Below are positions 47,559 to 58,142 of a DNA stretch of 64,000 bases, in pieces. Positions within the stretch are counted from its first letter, which is position 1. Every line of letters begins with the position of its first letter. Below the pieces are notes generated by a model. That model was given only the letters and a program-made list of their open reading frames with translations. It searched no databases and was not told the origin of the DNA. The DNA is taken from NCBI GenBank assembly GCA_037349315.1, contig JBAIAC010000033.1, forward strand, positions 22,710,001 through 22,774,000. The letters run 5' to 3'. Origin of the DNA: Chelydra serpentina (lineage: Eukaryota > Chordata > Testudines > Chelydridae). Both the position numbers and the translations under genes were made by a program.

Positions 47559-48237
47559 TGTAGCGGGGTGGCACCCCGTTCAGGCAGGAAAGGGCTTGAA
47601 GACAGCCCAGGAGAGGGCTGAGGCAAGTAGCTCCAGGCTGAGTGGGAAGGCAGGCTCAGCTGGGGCTAAGCCCCAATTAAGGCTCAGCTGGCCCTTATAA
47701 GTGGGCAGTGAGTCATCTTCTGCTTGTAGAGGGAGAAGTGCCTGGCTGCAGGGACCTGAGCAGGTACCTAGAGTGGAGCAGGGCTGGGGGAAGGTCAGAG
47801 GAGCTGGGGAGCTCCGGCCTGAGAAAACCCCAGGTGGTGGCCTAGGGTTAGGCCCAACTAGGTACTGGGGTTGCAGGGGCAACCCACGGGTAGGCCGAGG
47901 CAGCAGGTCCAAACCCCCCTTGCCTGTGATGAGTGGCTTATACTGCAGTCTGCCCCAGGGCACGGGGGCTAGCTGGTGACTGGCAGTAGCCTACGACTGC
48001 GGTGAGGTGGGGATAGAGGATTAGGGGTCCCCTGGGGAGGGGAGACCCAGATCTGGGGGGTGTGTGTATTGCCAGGGGGCAGCACCCCAGTTAAAGAGGC
48101 ACCGGGTCCTGGGAGGAACATGGGCCAGAGTGGTCAGGTGGATCACCAGCCTGCAGAGGGTGCTCCAGAGGCTGGTGAGCTAATTCCCCAGAGAAACCAG
48201 CAGGAGGTGCCGCCGGGGTGAGTCCAAACCTGTCACA
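47559..48237 (+). mobile_element. Solo LTR, GC-rich
   Basis: A 679-bp GC-rich unit starting TGTAGCGGGG and ending CCTGTCACA. It is flanked by a perfect 5-bp duplication, gccac (47554-47558 and 48238-48242). A TATA-like cttataag lies at about 47694, which suggests plus orientation. The minus ORF 47580-47963 (127 codons) is a by-product of GC richness. No internal retroviral genes are adjacent, so it is a solo LTR or a short non-autonomous LTR element. Confidence 0.75.
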
Positions 48238-48242
48238 GCCAC

Positions 48243-51200
48243 CTTTTGGGGTAAATATGACAGCAGTGTGCCAACTTGTACTGGGGATCTCTAAGGGTCA
48301 CAGTTACCAAGCCTTCTGATGCCTGGGTATGTAGGCACTCTGCTTTGCTTTCGCTTAATTTTTTTTTAAAGCAAACTCCTACTACTTAGGATTGTGCTCC
48401 AAATATAGACCATTGATGTACTGGGAAGTCTTAGTCTTATTTTAAGCTATTTACTTTTTGATTTTCTGCTTTGGCATTTAGTATTTGACAATATGTATGT
48501 TTTATTTTAAACACTGAATTGTACAGTGTCAGGTTTTCACTCACTCATAACATAAAAATTCAATCCAAGCCTTGGAAAAAATACATGTGACGATATCTAG
48601 AATGCTCTGTTTGAGGATACTAGTGGTGGGGGAGGACAATAATTAAAAATGTAAGAATAGAAGCTAATTATGAACATTTCGGGCAGAGCTTTGTTTAGAA
48701 AATGTATCAGTAGAGAATGGATAGGTGACTAGAGTAGCCCTGATTGCAGTTTTTACATACAGTAGTCTCTCTTTCATGAGTAATCATTAGCAATTATAAT
48801 GAAGGCTTTAAATCAGCATGGGATGGGACTGTGCTGTCATATGAATACTAAACAATGGTACATTCCCAGGCAAAGGAAGAAAATAACTTTATGATACAGT
48901 GATAAACCCCATAGCTCAAATATTTACCTGGACTGTTTATCGTCTTATCTATATTTTTAACTCAGGGTGCAGTGAACGCTGGTATGCTGAATACCAGGGT
49001 TCACTGCACAAATGCTTATCTTGCGTAAACCAAGTGCAGAAGATGCAGTTATGCTTTTAGAGAAGTATGACTTAATATGTTTAATTGCCAGTAGTACTAG
49101 TAATTGTTAAAGAAATAAGTTATCCGGAATATAGGTGGATAAAATTAATGGTGCAACACTCTCTCTATACACTATTATAATGGTGCAACTGTATTTGGAT
49201 GTTGTCTGTATCATTGATCAATGCCAATTATTTCCCACGCCTGAAGGGTTTTATGCATTAATAATTATGCAGGACTCTCAATTGTGCAAGACCTCAGTGA
49301 CAGAGTTTAACACCTGTAATAGTGCTACCTATCTGGAGCTGTTAATAAACCAAGCCAAGCTGAAAACCAAGCCCAGGCCTGAATGGTCATATCTCCCTGG
49401 AAGGAAGATAAAGTCACGCAGTGAAGCAAGAGAAGGCTAAATCTACTTGGCAAAACGAATGTTTGATTTTGTTCCTTTTTATTAAAGTGGTGTAAGTCTC
49501 AGCTAGATTTTTTTGTCTCAGTGCAAAGGCTGTGTATACTGGTTTCTAGTTCAACTTCATAATGGTATTAATTATGTTGCTGTAGCACCCAAAGCCCCAA
49601 ACAGGTCCGGGCCCCATTATGTTAGGTGCTGTACACACAGAAGATGTAGTCCTTTGCCACAAAGTATGTACAATAATAATTAAAAAAACAACAAAAAACC
49701 CCAAACCTGACAAAGGATGGAGGAAAAGGCACAACTGATAGAAGCAAAGTGATGAGGGTGATGATGGGCACATTGCGTTACTTTCACTTCTTTTATTCAT
49801 TTCTTTATTTTTTTTTATGGGGAAGGGTTGAGTAAGCAGGAATGGTGTGTGGCGGGGTGTATTCTGCAGCAAGGGAGTAGTAAAGGGGAAGAGGGGCACT
49901 AAAGAAGAGGGAGGGAAGAGTGGATATAAGAGGGACTATGATTGCGGTGGGGGTGGAGGGAGGAAGAACTCTGGGACAAATCACCAATTAGCAGACAGGG
50001 GAAAAAAAATTCTGGGATTCAAACTGCAAAAAGCAGTTTGCTGACATCACTGGGAACCAGGGATTATGAAGGTGTGTGACTCAAGAACCTCTTAATGCAA
50101 ACTAACAAGGGGTGGTGTGGGGGTACAGGAGTCTCCTGATTCTGATGTGTCCACCCTGCTTCACTAAAGAACATCATGTGAGGTCTCAAATGAAAACCAC
50201 TGTCACATTGGTCATCAGTATTAGTGTACATGTATTGGGCAAGGAATTGTGTATCTATAGCAGAAAATTATATTTTTAAGCATATAAATTAAAAGCAGGT
50301 CACCAAAAGGGCAACCTGCCTTAGACCACCTGTTCCTCCAGACAGGCGGTAAGAAACATACATCTCTCTGTTGGGACGTAAACTAAGCATTTTAAACTAA
50401 TGCAATTGATGTCCACATACATACTAAGTGAAATGTTAATGCAAAGATGGTGGAATCAAAAGGAAAGGTGCATGCGTGGGGGGGGGGGAAAAACAATCCA
50501 CAAAGGATTATGAGCAGAGATAATGAATTTTGGGGGTATTTCTAGAAGGCAAAGACGACCTCCTAACATTCTGCACAGAGGAAGTAAGCAGAGACCGTGC
50601 ATTTACACTCACGAAAGTGGGATAGCCACCTGTCTTGGCTGAAAATGCAGAAGAGGACTTTGGATGAGAGAAACTTCTTTAGACAGGGGTTTAATCTGTT
50701 AATATGCTTCCTAGAGATTGCATTTGATTGTTTTATATGTAACCACTTGTTTCCAATATCCTTACTCATGATCTCCTGAATCGCTAGTCTTTGATAACCT
50801 TATTCCTGATTTCAATATAAATATATCCGTGCTGTGGTGTTAAGTAAAGGGCTAGTTATGACAAGCTGGGGTCCTGTTACTAGCAGACCTGTTTATTCTG
50901 AGAGGGCTCAGTGGATAAGGGGATGGACCCTGCAGGGAATGCGCTGATATTCGGGGGTTGATGTGTACCTGTTGCTTCCTGTACTGAGAAAGCAAGGCCT
51001 GCGGACACCGGGAAGGCACTGCTTGTGCTGCCAGAGGCTGTTGGTTTCAGGGAGCTGATCCACAGCAGGCACAGACAAGATCCTTTCATGCTAAGGGCAG
51101 GTAGCTTTAACCCTGGGGATCACCACAAGGTTTCAAAGGGAAGCAGGGGTCCTTGGCCTCCTGTTCCTGCTGGGTGCATCCCTTCCTACTGGCCCCATTG

Positions 51201-51426
51201 TCACCCCTCCCCACAAAGGGTTGTTTTTAGTTTGGGGGGGGGGAAATATATTTTTTTTAAGCCCAGGATAAGGGAATCTGCATAATTCTTCTATATCTCA
51301 CCATACAAACTGAAATTAATTATGGAGAAAATAGCACAAATCTGGAAGTCTGATTTTTGGAGGTCCTGTGAGCATCCCCAGTTTCACTTATCTGACTTGG
51401 AGTTGTAGGTGCTCAGCACCCGTCCA
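48243..51426. other. No supported gene
   Basis: Mostly AT-rich. A 101-codon ORF at 49135-49440 lacks domains or splice context. The interval 50880-51235 is more GC-rich and unidentified. Confidence 0.4.
49578..49675 (+). repeat. Fragment of a common amniote dispersed repeat
   Basis: The phrases gtagcacccaaagcccc, gggccccattatgttaggtg and ctgtacacacagaag in this order resemble a widespread reptile repeat that I recognise by pattern but cannot name. Confidence 0.45.
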
Positions 51427-51650
51427 GGGCCATGTCTACATTAGGAAAAAGGTGGCATTTTGCCATGTGATAGTGAGCGCATTGTAAAATACTAGCGTAT
51501 ACAAGGCAAGCTGTAGTTTCACTTTGATCAGTTCCAGGCAGGTTGACATTGACCAGTTAAATCGAGACAAAACTACAACTTGCTATGCACACCAGTGTGG
51601 TGTTGGTTATCTTGTGAGAGCTCACCTTTTTCTCTAGGGCAGCCATACCC
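51427..51650. mobile_element. Possible Harbinger-type MITE
   Basis: Starts GGGCCATGTCTACATTAG. The right side ends gggcagccataccc, a loose inverted match. Internal ctgtagttt / aaactacaac blocks form a second inverted pair. The target duplication is not clear. Confidence 0.4.
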
Positions 51651-51930
51651 TAGGTAACAACTAAGATTGGGGACTGTTTCTCCAAATGGGGCCCGGCTGG
51701 TTTTCTCTAAATTGCAAAAGGGACAATAGTTTGCTTTGGATTAAATTTTAAATAAAATGGAAATGTCCTCCATCAAAAATCACAAGCGCACAGAAAATGG
51801 AACTAAAAGCATCCAAAGAAAAGCCAAGAAGAAGGCCAAGCTAACTGCACATGCAGACCCATGCGCGCACACAAAAGAGAGACCAGGCAGTAGGTGAGAC
51901 ACAGACACACCCCGGCAGGTATATCAACCT

Positions 51931-52876
51931 TGTGTCGGACCGTCTTAAGCTCAGAACTAGCTGACGTTATGATTATTGTAATGTTTGTATGGGAAATAGT
52001 TCAAGCTATGTAAAATATAGAATATTCAAGTTGCAAAGCTGTTGAAGTGAGATTTGTCAGGTGAGGCAAGGTGTGGTCTCAGGGATAACACAATCAACAT
52101 TGAGAATAAGGGATATTCAGGAGACAGTATGTTTTCTCTCTGGACCAGGTGGAGACTCGAACATTTACTAAAACAAAAGTAATTCCAGAAGAGCTTTCTG
52201 GAGAGGGGGCCCCTGGGCAAAGAGACAGTAGCCTGTAACTGTATAAGAGTTGAAGAAATGGCATAAGTTGTTATCCATTGCAGAAGAGAAACTTTGTCAG
52301 CAGGGGCATCTCATGAAAGGTGGATTCCAGCTTTCTGAACTGGGCAAGCACTGCAAATGTGGATTGTCTGATACTTTCACGTCTAATAAGGTATTTAACT
52401 TTGTAACTTAACAAGGATTGCGTATTGGTTTTTTTTAAAATTTTTCTTGTAACTTTGTTTCCAAACGCTTATACTTGCTTTTATTAGGAATTCTATCTCA
52501 TGCTCTGTTAAATAAACTTCAGTTTGGTTTTACTATAGACATGTCTAAGTTTCTTATACAAAGGAGAGTGGTGAACTGAGGTGTAACCAGTGAACTGGGG
52601 AGCACTGCTTCTGCAGAGGCAGTGGATTGGTGTACATTGTGGGTGGTCAGAAGATTAGGGACTTGGCACTCGGGTGTAACAAAGTAGGGTGTGTAAATTG
52701 CTAGCCTGCAGAGGAAAAGAGTGGGACTCAGACCCTGGAGCAGAGCACCTGTGTTGCCCACAGCTGGTGGCTGAGGAGAGTTTCCTTTTGTAAGCCCAGA
52801 ACAGGCTCCCTCCAGCTGTCAGCAGGTGGCAGTGATTCATCCCGGACACCACCGGTAACCCTGAAAAGTGGCACAG
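51931..52876 (+). mobile_element. Probable LTR-derived sequence
   Basis: Compositionally distinct unit running from about tgtgtcggacc to about aagtggcaca. It contains a canonical AATAAA (about 52511) with a downstream transcribed-looking segment, as in an LTR R-U5. No exact terminal duplication was found, so both ends are approximate. ORFs across it are not called. Confidence 0.35.
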
Positions 52877-53323
52877 TAGGCGCTGACTGTGTTGCCTTAT
52901 ATCAGATACAATGAGTGTTATATCAGCAGCAGTCACTCAACACCCCCACATTTTGATTTTATAGGGACCAGATCCCCTCCCCCTTGGGAAAGCAAGCTCA
53001 AAAAAATACAAGGGAGAGACATTGTAAACAGCGTCAAAATCTCCATTCTAATGCATTGGTTTTACCCTGAGAAACTGCCCTGCAGGTACATATTGAGCAT
53101 TGCACAGAATATATCTGGCCAGTATAAAATGAATGCTTCTCCTTCTAACGAGGTCTCCTTTCACAAAGATCCTACAAACCTCTATAAATAACGTCTTAAT
53201 AGGCCAACCAACGTACCCAAAATTGTATTGGGAAATGTGGAACTAATTGCCTTCCTTTTGTTTAGAGCTTTCTAAGTCTCTTGTGTTCCCAGCATCCCCT
53301 CTGGAATGACCTACGGTGAGGGG
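52877..53323. other. No gene recognised
   Basis: The 100-codon ORF 52889-53191 has no recognisable domain or splice support. Confidence 0.4.
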
Positions 53324-53326
53324 TAA

Positions 53327-53439
53327 GGGCTGGTCTATACAGGGTGTTTTTTTTGTTTTTGTTTTTTTTGGTACCAATTAGCTATATCCGCTAAACTGAC
53401 CATAACTGAATTGTACACAACCTATGTGTAGACTAGCCC
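53327..53439. mobile_element. Short Harbinger MITE
   Basis: A 113-bp element with ends GGGCTGGTCTATACAGG and, inverted, GGGCTAGTCTACACATAG. A perfect TAA target duplication flanks it (53324-53326, 53440-53442). The interior has a T-rich run and no coding sequence. Confidence 0.85.
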
Positions 53440-53738
53440 TAAGGCAAAGGGATGCAGCGGTGACCTGTGGCTGTTACCCACACCCTCTGAGTTACTTTAC
53501 ATTTAACTAAATTTATAAGCCACCTTTCATAAAATGTTCATCCCTGGGGAACATGCCTTTGCAGAAGCAAGTCAAACACTCCCTGCTGTCTTTACTTCTG
53601 CTCTCTTTATGGGTCAGATTCTGACACACTGTGATGGGATATACTTGGCTCTTCGTGGCCCTCTACTGGAGGTCTTGTGGTCCTACTACACCTCCTCCAG
53701 GAAGGAGCAGTGGAGGTGGGTCCCCCCAGGCCTACTCA

Positions 53739-54025
53739 GGGCTTGTCTACATTACCCACTGGAGCGATCGATCTTTCGGGGATCTATTTTTCGTGTCTAG
53801 TATAGACGCGATAAATCGATCCCCGATCGCTCTGCCGTCAACTCCGGCAATCCACCCCCGGCGAGTGGAAGAAGCGGAGTCAATGAGGGGAGCGGTGGCA
53901 GTTGACCCTGCGGCATCCTCACAGTGCGTTAAGTCGATCGAGGTATGTTGACTTCAGCTACGTTATTCGCATAGCTGAAGTTGCATCCCTTACATCAACC
54001 CCCGGCCCTAGTGTAGACCTGGGCC
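53739..54025. mobile_element. Harbinger MITE nested in an LTR
   Basis: The left end gggcttgtctacattac and the right end (inverted ggcccaggtctacactag) follow the family terminus. The internal palindromes gatcgatctttcggggatc / gatccccgatc and gacttcagctacgttattcg are shared with 30239-30534. The exact target duplication is not clear. Confidence 0.8.
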
Positions 54026-54288
54026 TAGAGAGGTCTCATGGAAACAGCCAGTTAAAGCCCAGCAGGCATATATAAAAGGAGCTGCAGGGCCCTAGCAGGT
54101 CCATTCCTGGCTGGGATTAGAGAGGTGGGGAAGGGAGTATGTCTCCGGCCAAAGGCACTTGACTGGCTGCATTTAGTGGGCCTGGGAGAGAGAGAACCTA
54201 AGAACTTTAACCCTAAGATAATGGAACCAGGTGGTAAGAAGCCAGGAAAATGCAGCAGCAACTAGTTAAAAGAAGCAGTATGTGGCTG

Positions 54289-54503
54289 CAGGGCTGGTGC
54301 AAGGAAGTTTTGCGCCCTAGGTGAAACTTCCTTGCACCAGCCCTGCGCCCCCCCAGCTAACGCAGCCCCCCTCCCAGCCACCTTTCCTGTGGGCAGCGGG
54401 AGCTGAGTGTGGAACCGGGAGGCAGGGGGGCGGCTTGCCACCCCCCCAAATCCTGGTGCCCTAGGTAACCGCCTAGGGTCGCCTAGTGCTAGCACCCGCC
54501 CTG
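54289..54503. mobile_element. hAT-type MITE nested in an LTR
   Basis: A 215-bp element from CAGGGCTGGTGC to GCACCCGCCCTG, with a perfect 8-bp duplication, tgtggctg (54281-54288 and 54504-54511). It contains an internal inverted repeat, ctggtgcaaggaagtttt / aaacttccttgcaccag, next to the left end, and no coding sequence. Confidence 0.85.
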
Positions 54504-54946
54504 TGTGGCTGCTGGATCCCTTGGTTGGAATCTGGAATAATGGGTGAGCCTGGGTTCACCCCCTCCCCCAGCAAAGTGGCCTATGTTTTGAGAAGGGGAC
54601 AGCCCTCCTTTAGAAGCCTGAGGAGAGGTCCCAGAGATGGAGCTGAAGACCTTCATGAGGGCAGATAGTTTGAGCAGGAAGAGACTCAAGGGAGCCCAGG
54701 CAGGCTGAAGAGAGAAGGCACCCTCAGGAAGGAGGGGCTGGGTCCAGTTTGAGCCTGGGAGACTCTTGTGTGTGCTTTAGACTTGAATAGCCCATAAGGG
54801 TCCATTTTTGACTTTGTGACTTGCCTGGAGGGCTGAGCCCACCTACTGAGGTCAGCAACCTACAGGGGGCACCAGGAGTGGAAGAATGATTGCAGTACCA
54901 CACCCATCTGCTAGGAGGCATTCTTCAGGTAAGTTTCCCTGTTACA

Positions 54947-55804
54947 CACCCTTACTATAGCTTATTAGCATGTTGCTCCACAAATAGACCCACTGACTTC
55001 AGCGAGACTAACTAGTGGATTAATGTACTATTCATTGTGGGTAAAGGTATCAGACTCTGGCCCCAAACAAAAAATACTCTGCCCCAAAATCAAGGATGAC
55101 TTTTTAAATGAGAATGAGATCATGCCAGTGCATTGTCATCCTGCTCCTAGCAAACTCCCAATCATTGCTTCCTTTTGTTAGCTTTCCAGGGGTTTTTTCT
55201 CTGTTCTTAGAATTTGCAGAGCTGTGAGGTCCTTATTAAAAAAAACTCTCGCCTTGCCCAGGAGAGAGGCTGATTTGGGAATATAAGGGAGTATACCAGG
55301 TGCCTTTTCATTGGCTGCACATCTGTAACATGCATACAGTCCGATTCCTACCAGTAGCATGGTCACTCATTATAAGATTTCTAAAATCTGTTAACAGTAA
55401 AAGGGAAACGTTTTAGGCACAGTACATAAGATGCTGCTTGAAATTAAAATGTTTTTTCAGCCAGTCAGACAATAGTGTATATATTGTGGATAAACAGACA
55501 AGTATCTGTCCTTAATTGGTCATACTTCTGTTTATATGTAAAGATGAATGAGTTTGCTCAAATTCTGTTACTGTACCTGCTAAAGCAAACTTTGCATATT
55601 GTACAGTACCTCAGCCTCCTATTTCCTGTAGTATTATCCTGAAAGGAGCCAAGAATTTTATTTTCTTAGCTCACTTGAGCTTCTGGGGGAAAAAAATCTT
55701 CACCTTTCTTTATTCAAGGGGCAGGACAAAACACTAATCTTATGGAATGCTGAAACAAATGGAAATTGCCCATATGAACTGAACTGTAATATGTTTTATG
55801 CAAA
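54947..55804. other. No gene recognised
   Basis: AT-rich. Only short ORFs (for example minus 55178-55366) without recognisable features. Confidence 0.4.
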
Positions 55805-55893
55805 AGAAGAGCTCTGTGTAAGCGTGAAAGTTTCTCACAACAAAGTTGATCCAATAAAAGATATTACCACACCCACCTTGTCTCTATAATATG
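55805..55893 (+). repeat. Possible Penelope-like or LINE 3' fragment
   Basis: The phrases gagctctgtgtaagc, gttgatccaataaaagat and acccaccttgtctct are a pattern I know from a common vertebrate retroelement end, probably Penelope-like. Family assignment is from memory of the pattern, not a search. Confidence 0.4.
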
Positions 55894-56007
55894 TTTGACA
55901 TGCAGCAAAATATGGACTAAGCAGTATTTGTCATGTCATCTTCCCAACGATAAGCTTTCCTGTAAATAATGCATTCAATATATCCTAAAACAACAATACC
56001 TCTCTTC

Positions 56008-56575
56008 CTACACTGAATTGAGTGGGGTCTGCCTGCTTTGACCCTTCTGTGTGGTGTGTGTTTTGTTTTTTTTAATTAGGGCATTGAGATTTGAGTTTCT
56101 ATGTGAGAGGTTTTTGTCCATTGGAATTTCTGTAGTACTCTCCTTAAGCACTTCTAAAAGCTGTTTAATACTCCAACTGTATTTTGTGCCCATAGTTGTA
56201 ATGTAGACAGTTTGCACTCAGATTCTGCTCACCTACACATCTGCTGTCATCTGTAGTGAGCTGATAAGGTATCAGTATATCTAAACGAGGAACACATGAA
56301 TGAACTCCTCTAGCTCTATTCTTCTCTTCCCGTGATTTGTAAGTGTTAAAGCACTCATCTGTTCTGGCAGTTAATATATGCAGCCTCTCAATAGCTAATA
56401 TCCTGTCATAGGCAGTGCAAACCAGTTTAATCTGGTTCACTGCTTTAGCAAGTAGTTGAGAAAATATAGGTGAAATGAATTCATCTACTAGCAGGGAAAC
56501 TAGAGCCCACACTGTTGAATTATACAGCGAAAGCATTCCATGGAAGATTCTTTTACCAAAAGATGTTTGTTGCAA
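56008..56575 (-). pseudogene. Coding-like tract of unknown origin, minus strand
   Basis: A 136-codon ORF (56575-56165) reads FISPIFSQLLAKAVNQIKL, then RILAIERLHILTARTDECF and LDILIPYQLTTDDSR, with balanced protein-like composition. A splice-donor-like AG|GTGAGC lies at 56233-56232 and weak acceptor options at about 56500. Just downstream, in another frame, SIKQLLEVLKESTTEIPMDK continues equally protein-like to 56008, which argues for a frameshifted relic rather than a clean exon. I recognise no family. Alternatives are a host exon, a processed pseudogene or an old viral or transposon fragment. Confidence 0.3.
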
Positions 56576-56744
56576 ACATAGATTGGTCTCTGCTCTTTAC
56601 ACCACTATGTAGTACTTAAAGGTCTGTTAATTTGCAATATGAACTTTGATGTGTTGAGGATTTAAAACACAGCTGCAAAAAATCTGCAATGAATTTTAAA
56701 GAGACGGCCAAAAAAGTGATTGATTGATTATTTCTGCAGATTTT

Positions 56745-56915
56745 AGAGTAGCAGCCGTGTTAGTCTGTATCCGCAAAAAGAACGAGGAGTACTTGTGGCA
56801 CCTTAGAGACTAACACATTTAATGAAATTTTAAAATTAAAAATGTAACGAAAGCTTATGCTCAAAGAAATGTGTTAGTCTCTAAGGTGCCACAAGTACTC
56901 CTCGTTCTTATCTCT
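56745..56915. mobile_element. Inverted-repeat retroelement fragment, probably Penelope-like
   Basis: The left part begins agagtagcagccgtgttagt. A perfect 42-bp inverted repeat (56779-56820 against 56867-56908) contains tacttgtggcacc and gagactaac. The 46-bp spacer has cgaaagcttatgctc. Penelope-like elements often insert as inverted terminal copies, which would explain the layout. Identification is by pattern only. Confidence 0.5.
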
Positions 56916-57762
56916 GCAGAGTCCATCACCTTTGAATCTGGGAGGGAAGGGGTGTCAGTTTGTTTTGCTGTTGCAATATAAAATTAAAAGTTTGAATCAC
57001 AAATACTATTTTGCCCTGATAAAACTTAAAGAAAACGGAGCATAATAATTTGCCCCTACCAAAAAAATTTGATGAAATTAACCTTTTTGCCACTTTTGAT
57101 GCCAGTCTTTTCTCCTGAGCTCCCACTAGTGTTTCCACAACTTCCCCTCTCCTTACCCATGATTAGATCTTTAATCTTCAAAGAAGAGATGCTGGACCAA
57201 GCGAACTCTGTTAGAGCATGGTGCCCATGCTTTGAAATCTGGTGTGCTCTGGTATTTGGTGCACCCCATATTACACTATGCATTGAAGTGATTGAAAGTG
57301 GGAATCCTGAGATATCACATGCCTTGACTCCTGAACAAGATATGGAACTCAGAAAGAGGGTCATAATAAGAGAATGGGGGGGGGGGGGGGGGGCGGATCC
57401 AGGATATGTAGGAGCCACAGTTGGGTCCAGAGGTGGTGTGCCAACTAATAGATTATCAGAGATGGGAAAGGCGGTGCAGACCTAGGGCTGAAATGGGGGG
57501 AGTTTCAGTTAATAGAACTGGTGGGTAGGAAGAACCACAATAGGTTTGGAGATTCTGGTAAACACGTATTTTTTGAGGCCAAAACTTTGAACCATGTTCA
57601 TCCATGATTTATTCTATTTAGGTCTTATACCCCCCTTATTGCTGTAGTTTCTAGAGCCTTCCAGGAGTGCATTAAGTGAAATGACTAATGTGTTGTGTGT
57701 GGTTCATTCTTTTGATCATCCTCTCCTTGTGGAAACATCTGTGCAATTTTTGTTTTGGTCAG
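56916..57762. other. No supported gene; ORFs on both strands 57056-57485
   Basis: Two overlapping ORFs of 120 (minus) and 138 (plus) codons occupy opposite strands, so at least one must be chance. Neither has a recognisable domain. A GGGG run interrupts the plus ORF at 57376. Confidence 0.35.
57376..57393. repeat. Poly-G run (18 nt)
   Basis: Eighteen consecutive G, the longest homopolymer of G in the window. Confidence 0.95.
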
Positions 57763-58142
57763 TGTGACAGAGTGCTAGGCAAGGAAGGCTGAATCGGCAC
57801 TCTGTTCACAGCAGCTCCAATCGAACAAGGCAGAATGGAGCTGACTAAGCAGAGCTGTGCCTGATTTGTGGATGGGGGAAGAGCAGAAAGGCTAATTAAG
57901 CCATTAGCCAGAGCCCACAAATAGGCACAGGAAGGAAATGGAAAAGGGGGAAACAGGCAGTGCCGGGGAGGAGATTGCTCTCTCCTGCTTGTTACAGGAG
58001 CTGTATATCTTAAGAAGGTGGTGGGATTCCATTTGTAAAATATACTGCACAAGGTGTTGGACCAGCAAAAGGGTCTCTGCGTAGTTTGTAGACCATGACA
58101 GAACTGTATTTGAAAACAATTGGTGAGGAGGAAAAAAGAACA
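57763..58142 (+). mobile_element. Probable LTR fragment
   Basis: Begins TGTGACAGAGTGC, a typical LTR start. It runs through a GC-richer region to ttgttacaggagctgtatatc and then meets the CR1 fragment. No right-hand CA terminus or target duplication was seen, so it is called a truncated LTR. Confidence 0.4.

Larger units (their letters stand above)
53630..54946 (+). mobile_element. LTR interrupted by two DNA transposons
   Basis: Starts TGTGATGGG and ends CTGTTACA, with flanks cacac (53625-53629) and caccc (54947-54951), 4 of 5. After subtracting the two insertions the LTR is about 0.8 kb. A TATA box, catatataaaagg, lies at about 54067-54079 and sets plus orientation. The Harbinger MITE (53739-54025) and the hAT MITE (54289-54503) both lie inside, so both arrived after the LTR. 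No coding region adjoins, so it is a solo LTR. Confidence 0.6.

Noticed and set aside
47580..47963. 127-codon minus-strand ORF
   Set aside because: Falls wholly in the GC-rich solo LTR 47559-48237.
57056..57485. 120- and 138-codon ORFs on opposite strands
   Set aside because: Mutually overlapping, no splice sites or domains. The plus ORF runs through an 18-nt poly-G run.
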